Below, in pieces: positions 22,107 through 31,874 of a DNA stretch of 64,000 bases. Origin of the DNA: Micrasema longulum (taxonomy: Eukaryota; Arthropoda; Insecta; Trichoptera; Brachycentridae); the NCBI GenBank assembly GCA_022494885.1, contig JAGVSM010002739.1, positions 372,001 through 436,000 on the forward strand, read 5' to 3'. The notes beneath the pieces were generated by a model. The model was given only the letters and a program-made list of their open reading frames with translations, was not told where the DNA came from and ran no database searches. Each line of letters begins with the position of its first letter. Position 1 is the first letter of the stretch. Both the position numbers and the translations under genes were made by a program.

Positions 22107-23706
22107 TCTTTATATATATATAATTATTCTGTATGTGTGATGTTACTGAACTTCTCCTAAACGGCTTAATCGATTTACGTGCGGTTTTCGGTGAAATGTA
22201 GATCTTTGCGCTGCGCGTGTTCGTAGATTTTTCTATCGAACATGTAAAAAAAAAGTTAGAAGCATAAATCTTTTTTTCATCTAACTACCAGGGTTGAAAA
22301 AAAATGGAAGGCTGTTTTTTTTGTTTAAAAAAATGTTGTTTTTGAATGTTTACAAACAACATTCGCTTTTTGAGGATCGCAAAAAGATTCTCTCCTTGCA
22401 TTCCTTATAATTTCTCCCTATTTATTTATTTTTACTGGATTTTTGGTAATATTAAAATAATATTAATTAACGAATATTAAGTGACGATGATACAAAAGAA
22501 TCCAATATAAGACAAGGGGTAAGACAGGGATGCTCACTATCACCTGTTCTTTTTAACGCTTATATACAGGGTGCGATTGACGACTTGAGAGAGAAGATGA
22601 GTCACAGAGAAAGTGTAAAAATACACGGGCAAAAGGTGGATATGATAAGGTTTTCTGACGATATTGCTATGGTTGCTGAAAGTGAAGAAGAACTGCAAGA
22701 AGCCTTAACAACTTTGGAAAGCATTCTTCAAAATAACCACAGTATGAAGATAAATAAAGACAAAACAAAGTTACTGACTGTAGACCGAATGCAACACCAA
22801 ATGAGAGTAGTGATGTCGGGAATACCACTAAAGAACACCAAGGAGTTTGTCTACCTCTGGAGCAAAATAACGTGGGACGGTCGGTCTAAGAGCGAGGTCG
22901 ACAGCTGTATACATCAAGCTAGACTTGCATTTAATAAAAGGTCAAAAATAATTGAATCAATTAATATAGACCTAAAACTAAGAATACTCCTAATCAAGAC
23001 CTATGTATGGAGTATCTTGATGTATAGCTGCGAGACATGGTGCCTATCCGAAAGAGATAAACGGAGACTAGAGGCTTTTGAGATGTGGTCCTATAGAAGA
23101 CTACAAGGAATTTTCTGGAGAGACCACATTACAAATGAGGAGGTTCTCCAATGAATCGGAGGTGGAAGGCACCTGCTCAGGACCTTGTCCGAAAGGCGAG
23201 CGAGATGGATCGGCCATGTAATACGTCAAGAAGGCCTCTTGCATGTCATAATGGAGGGGATGACCGAGGGGACAAATTCTAGGGGACGCCCACGCCGAGA
23301 GTACCTGGAGGACCTATTAGAGGACGTGCGCTGCTCATCATATGTTGACTTTAAAAGAGCCGCACAAGACAGGGAGGAATGGAGGAGAAGAATGAATGTA
23401 ATTGCTGTCAGCCAATCCCAGGATTGAGACCAGAGAAGATGATTAATTGACATTTAACACATTTTTGAAAATCGCATTCATGTATAATGTGCATCCCTGT
23501 TAGTGAGAAGAGCCGAATTAGATATTTGCAAAATTTATTTTATATTTGAAAATGAATTATTTTATGTTTTTGATTTCAACCATAAACAAGTACCTATGTA
23601 TCTATATATCAATGAAAACTCTTTTTTCAAGCTTATTAGCTTGGAAAAAGACTGCTATTGCAGGAAAGTCAACGTTTGGCAGGATAACGTTTGTCGGGTT
23701 CACTAG
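22107..23706 (+). mobile_element. Helitron-like element B, split by a LINE
   Basis: The left end (from TC at 22107) with TTCTCCTAAACGGCTTAATC and the following 370 bases match element A at 8894-9290. The right part (about 23442-23706) matches the continuation of A: the ATCCCTGTTAGTGAGAAGAG region and GTCAACGTTTGGCAGGATAA, ending GTCGGGTTCACTAG with CTAG at 23703-23706 before T. Between them sits a LINE fragment. Removing it restores an element of about 640 bases, shorter than A but collinear. No helicase coding is present. Confidence 0.75.
22485..23427 (+). pseudogene. LINE endonuclease-RT fragment, one stop
   Basis: A 5'-truncated LINE polymerase. The frame is continuous from about 22485 and carries IRQGVRQGCSLSPVLFNAY, the catalytic MIRFSDDIAMVAES (F-S-D-D replacing the usual F/YADD), KINKDKTKLLTVDR (thumb start), IKTYVWSILMYSCETW, and RGRPRREYLEDLLEDVRC with the closing basic tail. 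The only break is TGA at 23152-23154, where the family has arginine. A CGA-to-TGA change would explain it. The fingers domain and endonuclease are missing. The sides carry ATTAATTRAC-type repeats (about 22463 and 23440) that look like a target-site duplication. The antisense open frame at 23226-23453 is a shadow. Low damage suggests it is one of the younger insertions in the window. Confidence 0.9.
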
Positions 23707-23973
23707 TATATTTATATAATTCTTTTGTTCGCGTATATGTTACTGAACTCCTCCTAAACGGCTGGATCGATTTCGATGCATTTTTTAGTTTAGGTGGGTC
23801 TCAGGATAGTTAAGATTTACAATTGGATCCAGTAGGCGGCGCTGCGATCTCAATGTCAAATGTCACTTAGTATACAGTTTATCGATAATTCGAATATTTT
23901 GAGATTTTGTGTTTGCTGAACCAGCTTATAGCAGGCAAGCCAACGTTCGGGCCGGACAACGTCTGACGGGTCA
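23707..23973 (+). mobile_element. Helitron-like element C (short)
   Basis: Starts directly after the CTAG end of element B. It contains AACTCCTCCTAAACGGCTGG and ATCGATTTCGATGCA near its left, CACTTAGTATACAGTTTATC shared with element A (9607-9626), and the 3' block GCCGGACAACGTCTGACGGG before 23973. The final CTAG is lost. Head-to-tail joining of two Helitron-like ends fits either tandem insertion or capture of a second end. Confidence 0.7.
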
Positions 23974-24299
23974 ATTTTGGGGTCTGGCGTAAATTTATGC
24001 ATCACGAAAAATTAGTGAAAAGTGAAAGATACCTCTTTCCCGAGTTCCAGATAGAGTGAGAGAGACGAAATGCAATACTAGCGATTTTGGGCTTCCAGTG
24101 CCTCGATTATGAACGCTATCTTCATCTGTATAAATCGAGACGGTATACTTAACTTCTGTACTATCTGTATTTTACCTCGGTATGTTCTACCTACTTGCCA
24201 TATCGACATCATATGATCAAAATAAGCCAATGAATGACCGCTAAAAATTAGTCCGCGTTCCTTGCGTCATTAACATTTAAAATAGTTCTCATTTATATT
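23974..24299. other. intergenic with short shared repeat
   Basis: About 24095-24157 (CGATTATGAACGCTATCTTC, then AATCGAGACGGTA) matches 35650-35710. Nothing else is recognised. Confidence 0.5.
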
Positions 24300-25190
24300 T
24301 TAAATGGGCTTCTTTGATAGAAAGTGCCCACTTCAAAGCGATTATAAACTCCAATAAATCCCAATTCAAGCAAAAAATGCTCGCTTGAACATAATTTTTA
24401 TATGACTTTTAACCATTGCCAAAACGATATGCTTAACGATCGTCTGAATCTACTGAGGTAGTACGTAGCGATTATAAAGCCGGATCTTCATACGTTCTGT
24501 CAGAAAGATAGTAAAACAGATGGAAAAAATATTTAAAAAAAATATTTTTTACAGTGATAACATTCTAACTAGAGGACAGAATCTAACGAGATTATTTTTG
24601 CATCTAGCCGCTCGTTTCTCATAATCTGACAGTTATGTCGGAATATAATTCAACTTCAAAATTAACATATTTCTCTCTCATATTTTTAATAGGCTTTTAA
24701 AAAAAAAGTGCCAACCTCAAAACGATTAAAAATTTAAATAAATCATAATTAAAGAAAAAATTGATCGGTGAAACAAAATTTTTGACAGTTTTAATGCGTA
24801 GATAAACGTATCGAGGGGTTCTAGACCCGTCGGCGTCGGTATAAACCGATGTATTTACATCAAAACTTGATGCTGGGGGCATTGATGGTATGTCTTTGTA
24901 GTCGGTTGGGAGAATTTTATCTTCAACTATGACGTAATATTGAAGTTATGTTATTTTAGAACGTAGATATGTGTACCGTGACGTACGCTTCCCCTTGTTT
25001 CATATCGATGTACCTACCCAAAATTTGAAGATGGGGGGGGGGTCGGTAGTATATTTTTCTAATCGCTAGAGCGAATTTATCTTCAACTATACCGTCAAGG
25101 TGAAGGTATAACGTTTTTATCTTCCCATCATAATCGAGGCCTAGATCCTTCAAATTACGTATTGTGTGCGTTATTGACTGCCCTTACTTC
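24300..25190. repeat. decayed direct repeats
   Basis: Block 24310-24410 (AAAGTGCCCACTTCAAAGCG, AATAAATCCCAATTCAAGC) resembles 24705-24790 (AAAGTGCCAACCTCAAAACG, AATAAATCATAATTAAAG). Block 24835-24950 (CCGATGTATTTACATCAAAA, TTTTATCTTCAACTATGACG) resembles 25000-25130 (TCGATGTACCTACCCAAAAT, TTTATCTTCAACTATACCG). The units are strongly diverged. A run of ten G lies at 25033-25042. I do not recognise the family. Confidence 0.55.
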
Positions 25191-25199
25191 GAACTGTCT

Positions 25200-25538
25200 G
25201 TTCCGAATAAATACTAATACGCGATTCGAACATACTAGGCATAAACTGTAATCGATTTATTTTTAAGTAATTTGAAGTTTCATTCAGAGATCATTGTTTG
25301 CAAGGAAATAATTACTTGGCGCAAACTTTCAAAAATTTTTTTTCACAAATAATTTTAATGTAAAGAGTATAATATTTTTGAGAAGGACTTTGGGAGTTTA
25401 ATTTTAGGCATTTACAAGGTTTGTGCCCTATTGTTACCAAATTATTTCACTTTCTATAAAACGCCTGAAAACACTTATTAATTGAAAAGTATCGTGATCC
25501 GTGAACCCTTTTGTTTCGCATTATTGTATGCAATTTGA
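25200..25538. other. intergenic with R fragment
   Basis: About 25373-25440 (TTTTTGAGAAGGACTTTGGG, GGCATTTACAAGGTTTGTG) looks like a weak fragment of repeat R. The rest is unassigned. Confidence 0.45.
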
Positions 25539-25726
25539 TGGCGCAGTTGGTTAGACGGCCAACTGTGAAACTGGCGTCGCGGGTTCGATTCCCGCCATTT
25601 TTTTTCCAATTGGTCTGGGTGTTGTGGTGTATTTTTCATTACCTCCTTTCATATCCCCTTTATCTCACTTGCTGACAAGCCTCAAAATAGAGGCTTAGCG
25701 GTTTACTCCTTTAAAAAAAAAAAAAA
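25539..25726 (+). mobile_element. tRNA-derived SINE, family 4
   Basis: The head GATGGCGCAGTTGGTTAGAC (A box) and GCGGGTTCGATTCCCGCCA (perfect B box and T arm) are followed by a body (TTGGTCTGGGTGTTGTGGTG, AGAGGCTTAGCGG) and a poly-A tail at about 25714-25726. The anticodon arm has an extra base and no acceptor stem can form, so it is a retroposed SINE and not a tRNA gene. Only one copy was noticed. Confidence 0.8.
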
Positions 25727-25885
25727 CAAATAGCGGATATGGCTGATTTTACATCTATCGGAATTGTCCAAATCCACACAACACGGTACAATTAAAGTGA
25801 ATTTATTATTATTTAATCACTATTTATTTATTTAGCGGCTACCATCAGATGAAAATTCTACAAAAGGAAATCAGATTGAGGTTGG

Positions 25886-25945
25886 TCGGACTTAAGGTGT
25901 ACTGGTTAGTGCGTTTACTTGCCAATAAATGAATAAAAAATAACT
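25886..25945. repeat. short repeat shared with 46439-46505
   Basis: GGACTTAAGGTGTACTGGTT, AGTGCGTTTACTTGCCAATA and AATGAATAAA correspond to the later copy's CGGCCTTATGGTGTACTTAT, GTGCGTTTACCTGCCACTAA and ATAAACAAA. Probably the 3' end of a retroposon with an A-rich tail. The surrounding 25727-26260 holds nothing else I can name. Confidence 0.5.
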
Positions 25946-26266
25946 ATAATGCAATAAAAATCAATCCACCCTATGTTATTTATCGTGCCGTGTGGATTTT
26001 TACGATCGCATGAAATGGGCCAATTGATATAAACGTGTTGATTTATTTATACGCAGGTAGTTACATTGTGTATTATACAAAAACCTCTTCTAGAAGCTAT
26101 CTTTTTTATATAATCAGACCTGTTATATTAATGTTGTTTAAATCCATTTAAGAAGTATGTAGGTATAACACTTATTTAATATTCAAACGTTTCAATCGTG
26201 ATGTTATTTGAATAAGAAAAAAATAATTGAGTTGTGTATTAAGATTACCAGTCTGTTTATTCGCAG

Positions 26267-26530
26267 ATTTAAACAACTTACATCAGTACACAGGTATCAA
26301 TTTGGAATTAACGAACGTTCGCAGCCTTGATTATGTGTTACAAGAATTTCATAGGATCATCACTGACCCTTTTATGCAAAGCCTACAACCGCGGACGAAA
26401 TATAACACTGTTTTGGTTTCTTTATTTATTTGTAATATTTGTATTAATTTAAAAACTAATTTTATGTATTATAATTTAATACACAGACATCGTATGGGTG
26501 CAACGTTATGTCAAAACATGGGAGTGAAAG
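26267..26530 (+). other. possible pair of host exons (unproven)
   Basis: A pyrimidine-rich tract and AG (to 26266) precede an open stretch 26267-26415 reading LNNLHQYTGINLELTNVRSL and then HRIITDPFMQSLQPRTKYN. A GT at 26416 and an AG at 26485-26486 bound an AT-rich 71-base gap, a typical insect intron size. A 44-base block (26487-26530) followed by GTGCGT comes next. Joining these keeps phase and adds TSYGCNVMSKHGSE. The amino-acid composition is balanced and the frame is also open without splicing to 26547. I recognise no domain and no further exons in the window, and other phases are also readable. Treat as a candidate only. Confidence 0.25.
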
Positions 26531-26759
26531 GTGCGTTGTTTAATTGAATTGATAACTTCTTAACATGCTGCATAATATTTACCATTCTACAAGTGAAAAT
26601 CCAGACGATGTATTGTAACACAAATATAAAGTCAAAACTTGTGGCGTGAAAAAAGGTTTCCTGCTACATAAATATTACTTTTTAAGTGGCGAAGAAATAT
26701 GAGAACAGCGAGGCGACTTCCAGTGACAATTTGTCATCAAAAGGAGTCGATACGCTCTC

Positions 26760-26829
26760 GCGGGGGTAGATAATGCTAAGCTAGCGCGTAATTTACGTAC
26801 TAATTAGGGCGTTTAGAATACCAGCCCTG
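26760..26829. mobile_element. CpG-rich MITE, partial copy
   Basis: Contains TAGCGCGTAATTTACGTAC and ends GGGCGTTTAGAATACCAGCC CTG. The end is the same as that of the MITE at 54343-54441. The left half is missing. Confidence 0.6.
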
Positions 26830-26954
26830 AAAGTCGTAACCACGCTTGCTACGTTCTGGATGTCTGCTGCTCACTGATCTCCCATCGGTTAAACCCTTTC
26901 CCGAAACCGCTCGTAAAGGCCCGTGTCTTTTTTTAGTTTCAAATATTAACCATC

Positions 26955-28070
26955 ATATTTTATTTATTTTATTAGGTAAACAAACAGTATGTACACAAAT
27001 GTTGACAATTTCTTTGTATATTAGTGTAGGACACTCATGCACACACCAAAAGAATTGTTTACACTTAAAACAATAATTTAAATTATGTTAAATATAATAA
27101 ATACAAAAGAAACGAAATGAAAAAATATGTATATAATAATATATTAAATATCTGCTCCTCTCAAAATTTCTATGATTTTTGACCTAAATTTACATACATT
27201 GTCCCAAAAAATATCTGCCTCGGTAAATCAATTGTTATGTTGGTCGCATATTCTAGGTATTGTAAATTGTTTCAAATAGTTTGTTGACGCGATTTCTGTG
27301 TAAAACAGAAAATTTTGTCTTGTCGGTCTAGATGGCACACGGAATGGAAGTCTTTTAAATAGGTTAGGAGAATCAATTTTATTATTTGATTATTTAAATA
27401 AAAATAGCTGGTCCAACATTATTTTTCGATTTTAAAGAGAGTTTATTCCATGGTACTACATACTTTCAGCATGGTTAGGGAAGTTAATGTTTAACCGGTA
27501 GTCGAATTGCTTAATTTTTTTTGTTGGACCCTTTCTAGTCTATTAATACTTCAATTATAGTAAGGCAACAAAATAGGAGTACAGTATTCTAGCTGGGGAT
27601 GAACAAATGTTTTGTAAAGTTTTTCATATGTGTTTGCATGTTTAAATGGTTTTGATACTCGCATAATAAGTTTGACTATTTAATATGTTTTTTTCAGGAC
27701 TGATTCAGTATGAATATTAAACATTAGTTTCGTATCAATAATAACACCTATGTCGCGAATTTGAGTATCTGATATAGAGATCGGGGTGTTGTTGAAAGAA
27801 TAAGGAAAGCTGATCGTCGTTTGTTTGCGTGAAATACAACATTAGTGACATTAATAATATTTAATTTCAGTAAATTTTGATTACAATACTGAAAAAGTCT
27901 GTCGAGATCTTCTTACATTTTTGCAGTCAGTGTGAGATTTAACGCAGGCATAAATTTTCAAGTAATCAGCAAAAGAGATGAATTTACAAAATTTAAAACA
28001 TATGTTTATGTCGTAAGTATATGCATTAAAGACTAGAGGGCCTAGGTGAGAAAACTAACTTGGCAAAAAT
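26955..28070 (-). pseudogene. CR1/Jockey-like LINE relic
   Basis: Minus-strand fragments follow the order of a LINE polymerase end. LGPLVFNAYTYDIN lies near 28030. FISFADYLKIY near 27980 is the catalytic FADD box with D-to-Y damage in the second aspartate. IRDIGVIIDTKLMFNIHTES lies near 27720, KLYKTFVHPQLEYCTPIL near 27600, and SINRLERVQQKKL near 27520. Many stops and frameshifts interrupt it. The tail near 26955 is a TTTA-rich tract (TATTTTATTTATTTTAT), the usual 3' end of these copies. It is inactive and strongly diverged. Confidence 0.8.
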
Positions 28071-28074
28071 GTAA

Positions 28075-29005
28075 TATTTCTTAACAATAGAAGCATAAAA
28101 ATAATAAAAGATAAAAACTTTAAGAGATTTCATCGTACCTGTGATTGCAGTATTGTTAAATTGTGATCAATCGAATATACATGTTCAGTAGATTCACCTT
28201 ATTCGGATTTACCCGCATGATAGTGACGGAACACAGTGTTATTTCCAAATTTGAAGCTACGACCATACTATCTTAATTCTGCTTCGAAAGGAAGAAGAAC
28301 TTAGCAATAAAAACAAAACAAACAACCACATAAAACTCCTATAAATCTAGGGAACATTTACAGAATTCGCCCAATACAAAACGATCTCAATCAACGAAAG
28401 AAAAATACTTCGAATTCCAAAGCACATGTACTATGTAAGTACAACGCCGGATGTTACGGAATCTAGTCACTTACTGAAAAGGAACGAATACACGTGTTTG
28501 TAAATAAATACAAGCAAATTATTTTCCCTTTCCTTGTAAGCAACTGTCCGGTTCTTTGTGCCAGCTGAATCTTTGAAAGCATATTATCAAGATAATACAG
28601 GCAAAGTCCTACGACCCTATCAAACTCATGCGAAATTCCCCGAGGGAGCACACGAGTTGGCAACCGACAGAGCGGTCTGGAGGTAGTCTGAAACAGCAGA
28701 CATATGATGATGATGGTGATCCTCAAACATACTTATGAAACTCTCAATACATTTGTATTTTACGAGCGTGCAATTCAGATTTACTAATATCACACCCACG
28801 ATTATTTATTTTATACTGGGTTGAGAAGAAAACCATTTGCAAAATATTCTGATGTCATTCAAACCATTTGGCATTAAAGCTAAGTTGCTTGCAGAACGTG
28901 GATTTCACGTGACCTCGATATTCATATAACGAGAAATATAGGCAAAAGGCACATCGTGTTCTCGCATATTGTTTTCGAGCTGCGTTTGAAAATAAAGGTA
29001 TTTTC
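28075..29005. other. intergenic, nothing assigned
   Basis: Mixed AT-rich sequence. Minus-strand open frames at 28463-28726 and 28855-29085 show no family features; the latter overlaps a SINE. A short TGATGATGATGG tract lies near 28706. Confidence 0.5.
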
Positions 29006-29007
29006 AT

Positions 29008-29170
29008 ATACGGCCTGTGTGATCTAATGGCTAAGACGTTGACTAACGAACGGAAGGCTCCGGGTGTGATTCCTGGTGACAACACACAAATTAAATATGA
29101 CTTTTCTCAAGACTTGATATTCTGTGCTGTTATTCACCACTGGGCCCTCTGGCACGTTGTGGTGTAAAGT
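29008..29170 (+). mobile_element. tRNA-derived SINE, family 1
   Basis: The head CGGCCTGTGTGATCTAATGG CTAAGACG is followed by a worn B box region (CTCCGGGTGTGATTCCTGG), the body ACAACACACAAATTAAATAT and TTTCTCAAGACTTGATATTC, and the family end TTGTGGTGTAAAG. It is nearly full length. Confidence 0.85.
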
Positions 29171-29309
29171 AAGTAAATAAATTGAATCGTTCCACTTTAA
29201 TTTAAAAACTAAAAAGTAAGGCGATTTTTTAAAAATAATAAAAAACTATTTTGGATTAATGTACGGTGGAACATTTTTATTTATTTTTTGTAAAAAAATA
29301 GCGTTCTTA

Positions 29310-29463
29310 TAATTTACCCAAATATTCAATATTAAGGGGAACTTTCAACGAGTTGTAAATAACTCACTATTAGAACATGGGAATCAAGTTGGGGTAGAGA
29401 GGGATTCGAACCACGGACCTTTGATCTGTGCGTCCGAGACACTGGCCACGGGACCACAACCCG
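29310..29463 (-). mobile_element. tRNA-derived SINE, family 3
   Basis: Minus-strand head CGGGTTGTGGTCCCGTGGCC AGTGTCTCGGACG, with B box GTGGTTCGAATCC. The body on the plus strand (ACCCAAATATTCAATATTAA, GAGTTGTAAATAACTCACTA) is matched by the second copy at 62402-62566. No functional tRNA fold remains. Confidence 0.8.
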
Positions 29464-29479
29464 ATTCATAATAATACTA

Positions 29480-29625
29480 TCATTGCTCCAGAGAGAGAAA
29501 ACGATTTTGAGAAGGGAACATGGAAGTTTAGGTCTGTAAATACAGGGCTTAATATAAGTATGGACAACAGCTTAACCAACAGTATTATGAGTATGTTCAA
29601 ATATTTGTAGACAAAGGCTTTAACT
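29480..29625 (+). repeat. repeat family R, fragment
   Basis: AGAGAAAACGATTTTGAGAA GGGAACATGGAAGTTTAGG and AATACAGGGCTTA match the R unit start, followed by ATGAGTATGTTCAAATATTT GTAGACAAAGGC from the R linker. The core between them is deleted. Confidence 0.6.
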
Positions 29626-29629
29626 ATTT

Positions 29630-30300
29630 TGTCTGCCTTGTGACAAACCCGGGACTTACATTGTAGACAATGCAATGCAATAACTATTACTAATAATAGT
29701 TCGTTTTTATTTGTTTATTATCGTTTAATACATTTATATTCGAAAAATGAAGCTCCGTCCTTAGGTGATCAGCGCCGAGGAAATAATAACATTTTTTTAA
29801 TGGTGTTAATAATACATAAAAATATAATTTAAAAAAAGTAGTTAATTTATCTATTTTAAAAAGTTTTTCAAAGTTTTTTTGTATTTATGTAATATATTTT
29901 ATAAAATATATTAAATTAGAACTCGATTTCCGCACAGTACCGTTTATTTTCCGTTTTTTATTTGCTGTTTTAAAATTTAATTTATGCATTGTTTTCATAA
30001 ACCAATAATACACATGGATTAAGTAAATATAGGAGTGATAAATATTGGCTGTATTTTGTCTGGGGAAAATTTGATATATCGTTTAGATCTGTTTTACTAT
30101 AATTTAGCAAATGTATTTTTCATATATAATTTAATGTGCGGCTAAAATGATCATATATTATATTTAAAAAAAAACAATAACAAGTAACTTTTCACACGTA
30201 GCACTACAGTAAGAAAATATTATACTGTATTGTATTATTATTATTTATTATTTGGAATATACGACCTTAGCCATTTGTAACAGTTATATGAAGAAACATA
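29630..30300. other. intergenic, nothing assigned
   Basis: Very AT-rich. No gene or repeat unit recognised. Confidence 0.5.
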
Positions 30301-30302
30301 TG

Positions 30303-31075
30303 TTTTTTTTATTTATTTATTTATATTTATTTTTACATATACGCCCAATGGGCACTTTTATGGATACATATAAATGTATCCATAAATGTATAAACATAGC
30401 ATGTATGTATAAACATATCAAATTATTATTAAAAAAGTAGAAAGACTCGATGGTTTATAGTAGACTTTGTGGGAGTGGAAGCGGGAGAGAGGTGTTTATA
30501 ATTGAATTTGATTCAGTGATCGTTTGAAAGAAGACAACTTGTTATCAAAGAAATCAAGACTGGTATGTTTTTTGGCAGACCTAAGAATTCTGGGCATGGG
30601 GAAATGAAAACCATAGTTAGTTCTATGGTTATCGGTATGAAAGAGTAAGTTTTGACTGAGGTTTCTAGTTGGGATATTTAATTTTATCGAGCTCAGTAGT
30701 TCAGGCGCATCAAAGAGTGAGTTGAGAATTTTAAATAGGACTTCAAGCTCGGATTTATTTCAACGGTCTTGAAGAGAAGATATATTCAAGGTAGTTTCTA
30801 ACTCATTATACGTATATAGGTCTCTAGATAAGCCCAACCTCCAGAACATCATAATATGGAGACCAGATAACAGAGGAATACTCTAGGTGCGGGCGAACTA
30901 GGGAACAGAAGAGAGTTTTAAGGGTATTAATATTTTGGAAGTCAGCTGTTTTTCTGTTAATAAATCCGAGAAATTTTAAGGATTTATTGATAACATTTTC
31001 AATATGAATTGTGAAAGAAAGAATAGTGTCAAGTATAATACCTAAATCTCGTATACTAGACGTTCAAGAAACTAT
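30303..31075 (-). pseudogene. CR1/Jockey-like LINE 3' end
   Basis: The minus strand reads IRDLGIILDT and FTIHIENVINKSLKFLGFI near 30960-31060, TLFCSLVRPHLEYSSVIWSP near 30850-30920, then SELEVLFKILNSLFDAPELL and RNLSQNLLFHTDN near 30620-30760. The 3' untranslated part reaches a (TTTA)n tail at about 30307-30335. The untranslated part is shared with 37505-37700 (YAGTAGACTTxGTGGGAGTG, CGCYCAATGGGxA). One small frameshift and a few stops are present. An internal hairpin (TTATGGATACAT / ATGTATCCATAA, 30358-30385) lies in the tail. Confidence 0.8.
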
Positions 31076-31480
31076 GTAGCAAAGACAAACAAGGGCAATA
31101 AAATAATAGTATTCAATATATTCTTAAACACGAACAACAAATAAGAAACGAAATACATAACTAACCATAATCTATCACAAGGAAGATCTATCCGAAAGAA
31201 TTTTAAGTTGTGAGATGAATTGAGTAATCTATATATTCTGGACATTGGGCCATAAAAACAGAAGTTGCTCTAAGAAGATTTGAAAAATATCAGATTTTGA
31301 TTTCTGGTGACACGGTTGGCCACATAATAAGAAATTGATTGCAACAGAGATGGGACATCAGTCATAGCATTAAGTATTTCAAAAATGCATATAAAGTCCA
31401 TCGTTCTACGTTTCTCCGATGAAGACAAATTGATAGATTGCTTTATTTCGAAATAGCATATAGCAATTACCCCTTTGCAA
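31076..31480 (-). pseudogene. second LINE C-terminal fragment
   Basis: A further minus-strand C-terminal piece: RRTMDFICIFEILNAMTDVP, LLQSISYYVANRVTRNQN, then SYSNFCFYGPMSRIYRLLNS. This repeats the equivalent region of the adjacent LINE and therefore comes from a different copy. The 30303-31075 LINE appears to have inserted into, or next to, this older one. Confidence 0.7.
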
Positions 31481-31569
31481 TATGATCAATCATGCCACGT
31501 TCCTTTGAAAACGGTGTTAAAACATGGTTAATATATTAATGAAAATGGTTTTATTAACTGTAAAAATAG

Positions 31570-31730
31570 AGCCAGATATTTGGCCGACTGCGTCGATTCG
31601 ATGGCTATTCTCAGGTACAAATTCTGAAAAAGGAAACCGAGTGAAGATAAGCCCACCTCGTGTGAAGTGGTTGGCTTCCTCGGCTTCGATTCCTGGCAGG
31701 GTGAACTTGAAATTTTGATTTGAAATATTA
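31570..31730 (+). repeat. SINE-like repeat, family 5
   Basis: GCGTCGATTCGATGGCTATT CTCAGGTACAAATTC, then GAAACCGAGTGAAGATAAGC and TTCGATTCCTGGCAGGGTGA. The same blocks occur at 54240-54352 and continue at 54565. GTTCGATTCC-like sequence near the end suggests a tRNA-type B box. The minus-strand 128-codon open frame at 31517-31903 spans this repeat and has no known domain, so I do not call it a gene. Confidence 0.55.
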
Positions 31731-31796
31731 TATAAACTGCAATCCCTAATTGTTTCTTGACTTGTATCTGAATCTTCATGTAATACATTATTGAAA

Positions 31797-31870
31797 TTCG
31801 CTGCATTTGGTTTACAAATGCAGTCCCCTACGCACTTCTGGGTACGGAACGGGAATTGATAATGATGAAA
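31797..31870 (+). repeat. family 2 SINE tail fragment
   Basis: TGGTTTACAAATGCAGTCCC CTACGCACTTCTGGGTACGG and AACGGGAATTGATAATGATG. The same tail (GTGTACCAATGCAGTGCCCT, then GATGAT repeats) recurs at 39858, 55082 and 55616. Confidence 0.6.
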
Positions 31871-31874
31871 ACTA

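Noticed and set aside
22107..22480. 5' untranslated region of the LINE at 22.5 kb
   Set aside because: The same sequence occurs without the LINE at 8894-9290 and continues after the LINE, so it belongs to the Helitron-like element.
25539..25602. Possible functional tRNA gene
   Set aside because: The A and B boxes are good, but the acceptor stem cannot pair, the anticodon arm has an extra base, and a body with a poly-A tail follows. It is a SINE.
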